A stretch of 58,298 nucleotides of DNA from Bacteroidetes bacterium HGW-Bacteroidetes-10. Its GTDB lineage: Bacteria > Bacteroidota > Bacteroidia > Bacteroidales > UBA932. The notes beneath the pieces are model-generated. The model had not been told where the DNA came from. It ran no database searches and was given only the letters and a program-made list of their open reading frames with translations. The number at the start of each line of letters is the position of its first letter. Position 1 is the stretch's first letter. Both the position numbers and the translations under genes were made by a program. Where the stretch lies: contig PHDT01000012.1 of NCBI GenBank assembly GCA_002842695.1, forward strand, positions 1-58,298, given 5' to 3'. Shown here in pieces: positions 1-7,449 of this stretch.

Positions 1-180
1 ACTTGCTCTCTGTCAACTAGTGCCACTTTGTCCCCGCGGATGATCCGCGGGATTAAGTTCCTAATAATTGATTGTGTGTGAGTTACAGCCGTGCGGGTCT
101 AAGATGTGCCGTCCTGAAATAGGTTGACTCCAAAACTCAATTTTTATGAAAAGATTTACAGTCGAGGATGAGTGATTGTT
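1..180. other. Gene-free left edge with a strong palindrome
   Basis: No gene is recognisable. A perfect 8-bp inverted repeat (CCCGCGGA, 33-40; TCCGCGGG, 44-51) with a 3-base loop is the clearest structure. A short frame open from the window edge ends at TGA 79-81 and could be the tail of a truncated gene. The stretch could be the end of a mobile element, but no transposase or terminal repeat can be shown here. Confidence 0.3.
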
Positions 181-188
181 TCAGGAGG

Positions 189-546
189 AAAGCGAGCTTG
201 CGCTAACTGATCTTGGCTCCCTCTGGGATTACGCCGCAGGGCGGCGTGTTCCCTCTTTTGATGAAATAATAACACCTTTAATCTTCAGGGATTACCTCGC
301 TGGCGCTCGGTGTTCCCTGGGGGGGGGAGCCCTAAAAAAACAAAAGCCTTTTGCGGTGCAAAAGTGCTTTTTTCTTTTCCCTTCCGCCTGCAAGCGAGTC
401 TGCGCTAACTGATCTTGGCTCCCGCAGGGATTACCTCGCTGGCGCTCGGTGTTCCCTGGGGGGGGGGGGAGCCCTAAAAAAACAAAAGCCTTTTGCGGGG
501 CAAAAGTGCTTTTTTCTTTTCCCTTCCGCCTGCAAGCGAGCTTGCG
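189..546. repeat. Hairpin-rich tandem repeats with poly-G tracts
   Basis: A unit of about 140 bp occurs twice almost identically (about 286-405 and 425-546), and part of it a third time in diverged form (about 189-254). Each full copy has an imperfect palindrome flanked by AGGGA and TCCCT, a G run of 9 (319-327) or 12 (458-469), a second imperfect hairpin of AAAAGC/GCTTTT type followed by a T-rich tract, and a GCAAGC/GCTTGC-like element. The copies are offset by 139 bp before the G run and 142 bp after it, so the G run accounts for the length difference. Reading frames here are low-complexity and not believable as genes. Confidence 0.8.
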
Positions 547-558
547 CGGAGGGAAATG

Positions 559-590
559 AAAAAGCCGTGCTGCTTTCGCGCACGGCTTTT
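559..590 (-). terminator. Terminator of tRNA-Ser
   Basis: An 11-bp perfect stem (AAAAGCCGTGC, 560-570; GCACGGCTTTT, 580-590) with a 9-base loop begins 8 bases past the CCA end of the tRNA. On the minus strand the stem ends in a short U run, as expected of an intrinsic terminator. It is nearly symmetrical and could also stop plus-strand transcription, where it is followed by seven T. Confidence 0.75.
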
Positions 591-597
591 GTTTTTT

Positions 598-685
598 TGG
601 CGGAGAGGGAGGGATTCGAACCCCCGGAACCTCGCAGTTCAACGGTTTTCAAGACCGCCGCAATCGACCACTCTGCCACCTCTCC
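598..685 (-). tRNA. tRNA-Ser (anticodon UGA)
   Basis: On the minus strand a 7-bp acceptor stem (GGAGAGG, 685-679, with CCTCTCC) closes a complete class II tRNA: D arm, anticodon stem-loop CGGT-CTTGAAA-ACCG with anticodon TGA, a long variable arm, and a T arm with GGTTCGAATCC. The discriminator base is G at 601, as usual for serine tRNAs, and CCA is encoded (600-598). A consensus promoter and a terminator hairpin flank it, so it is probably a single-gene transcript. Confidence 0.96.
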
Positions 686-701
686 GTTTGTAATTGGGAT
701 G

Positions 702-732
702 CAAAGATATGTAATTTTTCGAATGGTGCAAA
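702..732 (-). promoter_or_regulatory. Promoter of tRNA-Ser (TTTG-N19-TATCTTTG)
   Basis: On the minus strand TTTG (732-729) lies 19 bases before TATCTTTG (709-702). This matches the Bacteroidetes primary-sigma promoter pattern TTTG-N19-21-TAnnTTTG exactly, and the -7 box ends 16 bases before the tRNA. Confidence 0.7.
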
Positions 733-959
733 AATTTTGGAAGGGGTAGGCAAGGTTTTTGTATAAAATTTTAGTGCAGGGATAAGAAATCTCGTTTTGA
801 AGAGTGAAAAATTGGCCGGGTATTGTTCATAGTGTCATTTTAATTGGTTAAATTTACGAATAAGGCTCTTTTACATTTTTTCGGAAAGTGAGAATTCTTT
901 GATTTTTGAGGCGGGTTCTTGGTTGGGAGGATAATAGATATTGTCTATTTATTGATAGA
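733..959. other. Intergenic spacer, nothing recognised
   Basis: AT-rich spacer between the divergent tRNA-Ser and sigma-factor transcription units. No repeat, hairpin or credible reading frame was seen; the sigma-factor frame is open upstream to 906 but that part is low-complexity and unlike a protein. Confidence 0.5.
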
Positions 960-990
960 TTGCTATTTATATTATTTAATTCTATTTTTG
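960..990 (+). promoter_or_regulatory. Probable promoter of the sigma-factor gene
   Basis: TTG (960-962), 20-base spacer, TATTTTTG (983-990) fits the Bacteroidetes TAnnTTTG pattern and would start transcription about 35 bases before the ATG at 1032. Confidence 0.5.
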
Positions 991-1031
991 AACTACCATT
1001 TGAACTAATAATAACTAATAACACTCAGCAT

Positions 1032-1523
1032 ATGAAGTCACAAACTTTTGAAAAGGAAATTCTCGAGCTGGAGGACAACCTCTCGAGATATGCTTACAGC
1101 CTGACATCCAACAGAGATGACGCTAAGGACCTTGTTCAGGAGACTTTCTATAAAGCGTTAAACAATCAGGATAAATTCAACGAACATACAAATATTAAAG
1201 CCTGGGTCTATACAATAATGAAGAACACCTTCATTAATGACTACAGGAGAAGAACAAAGCGCCAGACACTTTTCAGCGAAGATGTTCATGAATTTGTTAT
1301 AAATAACAGACCTGCAGATCTTGGTCCAGAGCAGGAGTTTGGTTTCCGCGAACTTACATCTATTGTAAATGATCTGGAGCCTGAGTTCAGAGTACCTTTC
1401 CAGATGCATGACAACGGATACAAGTATCAGGAGATTGCAGAGGAGCTTGGACTTCACCTTGGAACTGTGAAAAGCAGAATCCACTTCTCACGTAAAAAGC
1501 TGATGGAGAAAATCGAAAGATAA
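1032..1523 (+). CDS. RNA polymerase sigma factor, ECF-like sigma-70 family
   Basis: Encodes 163 residues with two sigma domains. Region 2 (about 15-80) includes the core-binding segment 'DDAKDLVQETFYKAL' and 'KAWVYTIMKNTFINDYRRR'. Region 4 (about 105-160) has the helix-turn-helix 'YQEIAEELGLHLGTVKSRI' that reads -35 elements. The 205-residue alternative starting at 906 has an implausible N-terminus; ATG 1032 starts just before region 2 and lies after a promoter. No anti-sigma factor gene is adjacent, so control is unclear. Two-domain factors of this size without a linked anti-sigma are common in Bacteroidetes. A 15-bp terminator follows. Confidence 0.92.
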   Translation: MKSQTFEKEILELEDNLSRYAYSLTSNRDDAKDLVQETFYKALNNQDKFNEHTNIKAWVYTIMKNTFINDYRRRTKRQTLFSEDVHEFVINNRPADLGPEQEFGFRELTSIVNDLEPEFRVPFQMHDNGYKYQEIAEELGLHLGTVKSRIHFSRKKLMEKIER

Positions 1524-1525
1524 AG

Positions 1526-1557
1526 TCTGTAATTAATGACATCTGTAATTAATGACA
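1526..1557. repeat. 16-bp direct tandem repeat, two copies
   Basis: TCTGTAATTAATGACA occurs twice head to tail (1526-1541, 1542-1557) directly after the sigma-factor stop codon. It looks like a recent slippage duplication, with no evident function. Confidence 0.85.
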
Positions 1558-1570
1558 GATAAGTAATAGT

Positions 1571-1605
1571 AAAACGTCCTGACAGATGACCTGTCAGGAC
1601 GTTTT
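1571..1605. terminator. Bidirectional terminator between sigma gene and lspA
   Basis: Perfect 15-bp inverted repeat (1571-1585 and 1591-1605) with a 5-base loop. It begins AAAA and ends TTTT, so both strands give a GC-containing stem followed by U. It lies between two convergent genes. Confidence 0.85.
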
Positions 1606-1684
1606 GTGTATTAGACTTGCTAAAGTTTTCAGTTTCTCATTATCTAAAACTTTATGGTTTCAAACCTGAACTGTCAGTTTACTT

Positions 1685-1712
1685 TTTGCAATTTGCAATT
1701 TGCAATTTGCAA
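1685..1712. repeat. Heptanucleotide repeat TTTGCAA x4
   Basis: Four perfect tandem copies of TTTGCAA end four bases before the lspA stop codon (minus strand, 1717). Such short repeats change copy number by slippage; here it lies in the 3' untranslated region of lspA. Confidence 0.85.
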
Positions 1713-1716
1713 TTTA

Positions 1717-2337
1717 CTATTTGCTGTTCGCCAGAAAGTACTTCCTGTGAAATAAAAGCAGATATATAACCCCAATGGTGATGCAGGAGTCGGCTATGTT
1801 GAATATCGGACGGAAGAAGATTAAGTTTTCGCCGCCCCAGAATGGAACCCATTCGGGAAGCACTGTATCTACGAGCGGGAAGTAGAGCATGTCAACTACT
1901 TTTCCAAAAAGGAAGTGGGCGTAGCCTCCGCCGTCGGGAAGAAAGGTTGCAACCTCTGTAAAGGTAGACTCTGAAAACAGAATTCCGTAAAACAGGCTAT
2001 CAACTATGTTACCGATTGCTCCAACCAGTATGAGCGACATTCCTGTAAGGAGTGAACGGCTTGCTCCAAGTTTAATGAGCTTGTGGATATAGTAGATAAT
2101 GAAACCAACCAGAACTATCCGCAGTGAGCTAAGAAAAAACTTGCCTACGGCTCCACCCAGTTGCATGCCAAAAGCCATTCCATTGTTTTCAATGAAATAG
2201 ATTTGGAACCATGAACCGAATACTGGGATACTCTCGCCGATAGTCATATGGGTTTTTATCCATATTTTGACTGCCTGGTCCAGCAGAAGCAGGATGATTA
2301 CAATAAGTGTTACCTGCTTTCCCTTAGAGAGTTGCAT
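1717..2337 (-). CDS. lspA: Lipoprotein signal peptidase (signal peptidase II)
   Basis: An inner-membrane aspartyl protease that cuts the signal peptide off diacylglyceryl-modified prolipoproteins. The 206-residue protein has four hydrophobic segments and the family signatures: D20 in the first helix, 'ENNGMAFG' (50-57), 'GAIGNIVDSLFYG' (106-118), and the two catalytic Asp in 'GKVVDMLYFP' (D149) and 'FNIADSCITIG' (D183). It is longer than the usual 160-170 residues because of a loop at about 120-170, seen in Bacteroidetes members. It starts 5 bases after the TraR/DksA-like gene, so the two are co-transcribed. Confidence 0.96.
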   Translation of the reverse strand: MQLSKGKQVTLIVIILLLLDQAVKIWIKTHMTIGESIPVFGSWFQIYFIENNGMAFGMQLGGAVGKFFLSSLRIVLVGFIIYYIHKLIKLGASRSLLTGMSLILVGAIGNIVDSLFYGILFSESTFTEVATFLPDGGGYAHFLFGKVVDMLYFPLVDTVLPEWVPFWGGENLIFFRPIFNIADSCITIGVIYLLLFHRKYFLANSK

Positions 2338-2342
2338 CGTTG

Positions 2343-2750
2343 TTAGTCTCTTTTGTTTTTTGCCTCAACACTTAGTGTTGCGTGAGGTACTATCAGAAGA
2401 CGCTCTTTAGGAATCAGTTTGCCTGTCTCCCTGCAAATGCCGTATGATTTGTTTTCAATTCTTATAAGTGCAGCTTCGAGTGAACGAATGAACTTAAATT
2501 GTCTCTGTGCAAGTTGTCCTGCTTCCTCTTTTGACAGCGCAGAAGCTCCCTCTTCAAGCACCTTGAATGTAGGTGAGGTGTCTTCGGTATCGTTGCTTGA
2601 GCTGTGTGTCACTGCAGATTTCAATTGCTCATACTCTGACTGAGCAGCCAGAAGCTTCGACTGGATTAGCTCCTTGAACATCTGCAACTCCTCGTCGCTG
2701 TATCGAACCTTCTCTCTAACCTCTTCTGCAGGTTTAGTTTTCTTTGTCAT
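2343..2750 (-). CDS. TraR/DksA family protein with degenerate zinc finger
   Basis: This 135-residue protein has the DksA-like plan: an N-terminal coiled coil (about 18-100) and a C-terminal segment where the C4 zinc finger normally lies. Family members bind the RNA polymerase secondary channel and modulate initiation. Here 'YGICRETGKLIPKERL' and 'VPHATLSVEAK' keep the finger's framework, but only one of the four zinc cysteines remains, so metal binding is doubtful. It is first in an operon with lspA, a pairing common in Bacteroidetes. The family call is firm; its effect on transcription is inferred. Confidence 0.88.
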   Translation of the reverse strand: MTKKTKPAEEVREKVRYSDEELQMFKELIQSKLLAAQSEYEQLKSAVTHSSSNDTEDTSPTFKVLEEGASALSKEEAGQLAQRQFKFIRSLEAALIRIENKSYGICRETGKLIPKERLLIVPHATLSVEAKNKRD

Positions 2751-2773
2751 AGCCCGTTAAAATTTTTAATGTG

Positions 2774-2802
2774 TAAAGATAATAATATTATCTATATCTC
2801 AA
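2774..2802 (-). promoter_or_regulatory. Possible promoter of the TraR/DksA-lspA operon
   Basis: On the minus strand TTG (2802-2800) lies 18 bases before TATCTTTA (2781-2774), one base off TAnnTTTG, ending 23 bases before the start codon. Confidence 0.4.
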
Positions 2803-2809
2803 TCAATAA

Positions 2810-3283
2810 TTAGTAGGGAACCTTCTCTGAATTGTTTCTCCATTCATTAAATGGCTCAACTCCATCTTTATCAAGCATTTGCTCTATTGGAATACTCCTT
2901 TCTGAGATCGGTTTTGAGAGTTCATCATAGATGAATGCATCACTAAAACCGGCCTCCTCTGCATCTACTCTGCTTCCCGCAAAATATATCTTGTCAACCT
3001 TTGCCCAGTAAGCTGCCGAAAGGCACATGGGACATGGCTCACATGAACTGTAAAGAGTGCATCCGGAAAGGTCGAAAGTGTCAAGTTTGCGGCACGCCTC
3101 GCGAATAGCATTAACCTCTGCGTGAGCAGTGGGGTCCTTGTCCGGAGTAACGCTGTTTGCGGCAGCAGAAATAACCTCTCCCCCCTTTACAATGATCGCA
3201 CCAAAAGGTCCGCCTGTAACTGAGCGGGCGTTCTCCTTAGCGAGAGCAATTGCATCTCTCATGAATTTTTCATTCTGTTGCAT
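2810..3283 (-). CDS. guaD: Nucleoside/guanine deaminase (CDA family)
   Basis: A cytosolic zinc hydrolase of the cytidine deaminase superfamily, 157 residues. The zinc site is complete: 'HAEVNAI' (H54, catalytic E56) and 'PCPMC' (C84, C87). The stretch 'CTLYSSCEPCPMCLSAAYWA' and the length resemble bacterial guanine deaminase of the GuaD type (guanine to xanthine) more than tRNA adenosine deaminase TadA; the substrate is inferred. It starts 6 bases after ileS ends, so it is the second gene of that operon. Confidence 0.85.
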   Translation of the reverse strand: MQQNEKFMRDAIALAKENARSVTGGPFGAIIVKGGEVISAAANSVTPDKDPTAHAEVNAIREACRKLDTFDLSGCTLYSSCEPCPMCLSAAYWAKVDKIYFAGSRVDAEEAGFSDAFIYDELSKPISERSIPIEQMLDKDGVEPFNEWRNNSEKVPY

Positions 3284-3289
3284 TTTAAA

Positions 3290-6200
3290 TCAGATTTTGG
3301 TCACTTTAATTTTCAGTACGCTTTCGTCCCACTCAGTTTCAAAACCGCCAACTATTGAATCATTTAACTCAATTCCCAGTGCAAGAGTCTGGTTACATAC
3401 ATATTCGCGGAATTGCTCCAGCGATTCTACTATCTCCGGCAGCGGTTCAATCTCAACCCGAATCTTATCGGTGACATCAAAGCGGCTCTCCTTGCGAAGA
3501 TTCTGAATTCTGTTAACCAGTTCACGGGCTGTTCCCTCGCGGCGAAGCTCCTCGCTCACTGTTATGTCCATGGCAATGGTCAGCCTTCCGTCAACTGCAA
3601 CGAGCCATCCCGGCATATCTTCCGACATAATCTCGTAATCTTCCCTGTCAAAAATTACATCACCTGATGCAAGCGACAAGGTGTAAGTGTCTGCAGCCTC
3701 AATTGCATAAATCTCCTCCTGTGAAAAAAGCGGGAAAGCTGCAGAGATCTCTTTCATCTGCTTTCCGTACTTCTTGCCCAGAGTCTTGAAGTTAGGCTTT
3801 ATTTTTTTGGTTATCAAACCTTTTGTGTCGTGGATATACTCAACTTCCTTAACATTAACCTCTCCCAATACCAGCGGTTTTATCATCTCGAACTGCTCCT
3901 GAAGTTTACTGTCAAGAACGGGAACCAGAATTTTTGCAAGAGGTTGTCTAACCTTAATGTTTACCTTGCGGCGCAGGGCAAGAATCATTGAAGATGCTCT
4001 CTGTGCAAGCTCCATTCTCTCCTCAAGCGCCTTGTCGATAGCCTTTTCGTCTGCAACAGGCATCATCACCAGGTGTACAGAGCTCTCTTTAAAGCGTTTT
4101 GACACGGCATTCAGATCAAGGAACAGGCGCTCCATAAAGAAAGGAGCGATAGGTGCCGAGAGAATTGCCACAGTTTCCAGGGCTGTATAAAGAGTCTGGT
4201 AGGCTGACAGTTTATCGCTGTCCATGCTGCCGCCCCAGAATCTCTTGCGGTTAAGGCGCACATACCAGTTGCTCAGGTTGTCGTTTACAAAGTCCTGAAT
4301 AATCCGGCCTGCTGTTGTTACATCATAGGTTTCGTATGCCTCTGTAACCTCTTTCACGAGAGTGTTAAGCAGGGATATTATCCAGCGGTCAATCTCAGGT
4401 CTCTTTGAAAACTCCACCTGTGGAGCACTGTTGTCAAAGCTGTCCACATTTGCGTAAAGGGCAAAGAATGAATATGTGTTGTAAAGAGTGCCAAAGAACT
4501 TCCTGCGAACTTCGTCAACTCCTCCAATGTCAAATTTGAGGTTGTCCCATGGCTGGGCGTTAGTGAGCATATACCAGCGAAGTGCATCGGCACCATACTC
4601 TCCCAGAGTCGAGAATGGGTCAACTGCATTTCCAAGTCTTTTGCTCATCTTGTTGCCATCCTTGTCCAGTACAAGTCCGTTGGAGAGTACTGTTTTAAAG
4701 GCAACTTTGTCATTGACCATTGTTGAGATTGCATGCAGGGTGAAGAACCATCCGCGTGTCTGGTCAACTCCCTCTGCAATAAAATCTGCCGTACGGCCAA
4801 ACGAAGGCGAATCGGCCTTGCCAAGCCCCTCCTGCGCAAACGGCATTGCTCCCGAATCAAACCAAACGTCAATTAGGTCTGTCTCGCGTTTCATTGGCTT
4901 TCCTGAAGGGGAAACCAAAATAAAACCGTCTACATAAGGTCTGTGAAGGTCTATTTTTTCATAATTCTCTTTTGAGAAATCGCCCGGAACAAAACCTTTG
5001 TCTCTCAATGGATTGCTGGTCATTACACCGGCTGCCGCAGATTTATCCAGCTCTGCAAAAAGTTCAGCTGCAGAACCAATACAGATCTCCTCTGCTCCAT
5101 CCTCTGTTCTCCAGATTGGAAGAGGTGTTCCCCAGTAACGGCTCCTTGAAAGGTTCCAGTCCTGAAGGTTCTCCAGCCACTTTCCAAAACGGCCGCTGCC
5201 TGTAGCCTCGGGCTTCCAGTTAATGGTCTTGTTCAATTCAATCATTCTCTCCTGAACAGCTGTAGTTCTGATGAACCATGAGTCAAGCGGATAGTAAAGC
5301 ACCGGTTTGTCTGTTCTCCAGCAGTGAGGGTATGAGTGAGTGTGTTTTTCTATGCGGAATACCAGTCCCTGCTGCTTGAGCATGACTGCTATATCTATAT
5401 CAACTGTACCATCATTCTCTCCGAGTGTTGAGTCGTATGCATTTTTCACGAAGCGTCCCTCGAAATCTCTGTATGACTGGTGAACTCGCTCAGCAACAAA
5501 TGCTGGCTCGAGGTCAGATGTCAGGAAGAATTTTCCTGTTCTGTCTACCAAAGGCTGATTCTGACCCGCAGCGTCTCTTACCAGAAGGGCCGGTACTCCG
5601 TTTGCCTTTGCAACCTTGTCGTCATCTGCTCCAAAAGTAGGAGCAATGTGAACAATGCCGGTACCGTCGCTTGTGGTCACGAAGTCTCCTGAGATTACCC
5701 TCAGGGCTCCCTCATCAGGTTTAATCCATGGTATAAGCTGTTCGTATCCGATACCAGTAAGTGATGAGCCTTTTACAGCCTTACCAACAATCATGTACGG
5801 GATAATTTTATCCCCCTCCTTGTACTCCTCAAAAGCAAGTTCGGTTCCCTTTGGATTAAAGTGCATTCCAACCAGCTCTTCGGCAAGAATGTATGCAACT
5901 TTCTCGTGGGTATAGGGATTAAGTGAAATCACCTTAACATATTTAATTCCCGGTCCAACACATAGTGCTGTGTTAGAAGGAAGTGTCCACGGAGTTGTTG
6001 TCCATGCCAGTATGTAAAGAGGAAGCTTCTCCCCTGTCTCTTTTTCAATTTCTGCAAAAAGTGCCTCAGATTTTACGTCTCTTACTACCTTGAACTGAGC
6101 GGTACAGGTTGTGTCCTTTACGTCACGGTAGCATCCGGGCTGATTCAGCTCATGTGTGCTGAGTCCCGTTCCGGCTGCCGGCGAGAAGGGCTGAATTGAA

Positions 6201-6727
6201 TATCCCTTGTAAAGCAGATTCTTGTTGTATATAACCTTAAGGAGGTGCCACAGTGTCTCTATGTATCTGTTGTCGTATGTGATATATGGGTTGTTCATAT
6301 CCACCCAGTATCCCATCTGCTCGGTGAGTCCCTCCCACTCCTTTGTATACTTCATAACCTCCCTGCGGCAGGCTGCATTGTATTCATCAACAGAGATGCT
6401 CTTTCCAATATCTTCCTTGGTGATACCCAGCATCTTCTCTACCCCAAGTTCAACAGGCAGACCATGAGTATCCCATCCGGCCTTTCTCTCAACCAGATAT
6501 CCTGTCTGAGTCTTGAAACGACAGAACACATCCTTGATAGCCCTTGCCATCACATGGTGAATGCCCGGCATTCCGTTGGCCGATGGCGGCCCCTCATGGA
6601 AAACGAATACGGGCGCGTCTTTACGCTCTGTAATGCTCCTCTCGAAACATTGCTCCTTTTTCCATTTATCAAGTACGGTATTGTTAATCTCTACCAGATT
6701 CAGATTTTTATACTCGGCAAACCTCAT
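3290..6727 (-). CDS. ileS: Isoleucyl-tRNA synthetase, type 2 (GXHH signature)
   Basis: Charges tRNA-Ile with isoleucine. The 1145-residue class I synthetase has a Rossmann catalytic core, an editing domain (around 'AWTTTPWTLPSN'), an anticodon-binding domain, and no C-terminal zinc cysteines. The first ATP signature reads 'GIHH' (55-58, bases 6554-6565) where HIGH is expected, and the second is 'KMSKR' (693-697). Length, the missing zinc finger and these motifs place it in the eukaryote-like IleRS2 group, whose members resist mupirocin; the GXHH variant has been linked to hyper-resistance. It starts its operon with guaD and is divergent from cvpA. Confidence 0.97.
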   Translation of the reverse strand: MRFAEYKNLNLVEINNTVLDKWKKEQCFERSITERKDAPVFVFHEGPPSANGMPGIHHVMARAIKDVFCRFKTQTGYLVERKAGWDTHGLPVELGVEKMLGITKEDIGKSISVDEYNAACRREVMKYTKEWEGLTEQMGYWVDMNNPYITYDNRYIETLWHLLKVIYNKNLLYKGYSIQPFSPAAGTGLSTHELNQPGCYRDVKDTTCTAQFKVVRDVKSEALFAEIEKETGEKLPLYILAWTTTPWTLPSNTALCVGPGIKYVKVISLNPYTHEKVAYILAEELVGMHFNPKGTELAFEEYKEGDKIIPYMIVGKAVKGSSLTGIGYEQLIPWIKPDEGALRVISGDFVTTSDGTGIVHIAPTFGADDDKVAKANGVPALLVRDAAGQNQPLVDRTGKFFLTSDLEPAFVAERVHQSYRDFEGRFVKNAYDSTLGENDGTVDIDIAVMLKQQGLVFRIEKHTHSYPHCWRTDKPVLYYPLDSWFIRTTAVQERMIELNKTINWKPEATGSGRFGKWLENLQDWNLSRSRYWGTPLPIWRTEDGAEEICIGSAAELFAELDKSAAAGVMTSNPLRDKGFVPGDFSKENYEKIDLHRPYVDGFILVSPSGKPMKRETDLIDVWFDSGAMPFAQEGLGKADSPSFGRTADFIAEGVDQTRGWFFTLHAISTMVNDKVAFKTVLSNGLVLDKDGNKMSKRLGNAVDPFSTLGEYGADALRWYMLTNAQPWDNLKFDIGGVDEVRRKFFGTLYNTYSFFALYANVDSFDNSAPQVEFSKRPEIDRWIISLLNTLVKEVTEAYETYDVTTAGRIIQDFVNDNLSNWYVRLNRKRFWGGSMDSDKLSAYQTLYTALETVAILSAPIAPFFMERLFLDLNAVSKRFKESSVHLVMMPVADEKAIDKALEERMELAQRASSMILALRRKVNIKVRQPLAKILVPVLDSKLQEQFEMIKPLVLGEVNVKEVEYIHDTKGLITKKIKPNFKTLGKKYGKQMKEISAAFPLFSQEEIYAIEAADTYTLSLASGDVIFDREDYEIMSEDMPGWLVAVDGRLTIAMDITVSEELRREGTARELVNRIQNLRKESRFDVTDKIRVEIEPLPEIVESLEQFREYVCNQTLALGIELNDSIVGGFETEWDESVLKIKVTKI

Positions 6728-6747
6728 TTTTATTTAGCTTTTTGAAT

Positions 6748-6778
6748 TTGCAAAGATACGATTATTCACTACTTTTGA
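6748..6778 (+). promoter_or_regulatory. Promoter of cvpA (TTTG-N19-TACTTTTG)
   Basis: TTTG (6748-6751) and TACTTTTG (6771-6778) with a 19-base spacer match the Bacteroidetes consensus; the -7 box ends 16 bases before the cvpA ATG. It overlaps the divergent ileS promoter. Confidence 0.65.
6752..6759 (-). promoter_or_regulatory. -7 box of the ileS promoter (TATCTTTG)
   Basis: TATCTTTG on the minus strand (6759-6752) is an exact TAnnTTTG match 24 bases before the ileS start. No good -33 element is seen. It abuts the -33 element of the divergent cvpA promoter, so the two promoters probably compete. Confidence 0.5.
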
Positions 6779-6794
6779 AAAAAATAGATTACCT

Positions 6795-7289
6795 ATGTCA
6801 CTCAATCCCGCAGATATAATTATCCTCCTATGTTTCATACCGGCCGTGATAGGCGGATTGATGAAAGGTTTTATAAGACAGGCGGCCGGAGTAGCTGCTC
6901 TGATTCTGGGAATCTGGGGAGGCTATCACTTCTCTGCCCTGCTTAGCGAAAAAATTAAAGTGTGGATTCATACAGACCCTCAGTGGCTGAATATCATATC
7001 CTTTGCAATCATCTTTATTGGAGTTCTTATTCTGGTAAATCTTGCAGGTAAACTCATTGCCGGTGTATTCAAACTTGCTCTTCTTGGCTGGCTGGACAAA
7101 ATCCTGGGTGTTGTATTTGCAATTGTCAAGTATGCATTTATTCTGAGTGTTATAATTTATCTGCTCAATTCTCTTGACAATTTATTTGAATTTCTTCCGG
7201 AGGAGACACTTGAAAATTCCAGACTTTACGGCTTCATCTCCAAAGTAGCTCCTACGATATTTCCATATCTAAAAAATCTGGTCTCATAG
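6795..7289 (+). CDS. cvpA: CvpA family inner-membrane protein
   Basis: A 164-residue integral membrane protein with four hydrophobic segments (about 7-24, 29-48, 65-88, 100-125) and the family's N-terminal 'NPADIIILLCFIPAVIGGLMKG' region. CvpA was named for colicin V production in E. coli but is widely conserved with a poorly defined role in envelope homeostasis. It is the first plus-strand gene before a bacteriocin-type export locus, which starts 232 bases later after a gap holding its own possible promoter, so co-transcription is uncertain. CvpA next to a peptide exporter is suggestive but not proof of a link. Confidence 0.88.
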   Translation: MSLNPADIIILLCFIPAVIGGLMKGFIRQAAGVAALILGIWGGYHFSALLSEKIKVWIHTDPQWLNIISFAIIFIGVLILVNLAGKLIAGVFKLALLGWLDKILGVVFAIVKYAFILSVIIYLLNSLDNLFEFLPEETLENSRLYGFISKVAPTIFPYLKNLVS

Positions 7290-7393
7290 AGTTGATTTTC
7301 TGTAAAAAAATCTCCATAATCGGAAATCTGCGGCACATCTGACAACTTTTTCAGCTTTTTACCTTTTAACATAAAAGGGGGGTTCTCTCTGCA

Positions 7394-7401
7394 TACTTTT
7401 G
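7394..7401 (+). promoter_or_regulatory. Possible -7 box before the peptide exporter (TACTTTTG)
   Basis: TACTTTTG matches TAnnTTTG in the cvpA-exporter gap, 49 bases before GTG 7450 and 121 before ATG 7522. No convincing -33 element is present, so this is tentative. Confidence 0.35.
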
Positions 7402-7449
7402 CAATACAGAGGGGCGGCCGGGGCGTTTGAGATGTCATGAGGGGGACAA

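Noticed and set aside
176-749. Overlapping reading frames of 60-130 codons on both strands at the left edge
   Set aside because: They consist of translated repeats, poly-G and tRNA sequence, have no domain, no promoter in register, and exist on both strands because the repeats lack stops.
6728-6794. T-box riboswitch before ileS
   Set aside because: The leader before ileS is under 30 bases, with no room for T-box structure.
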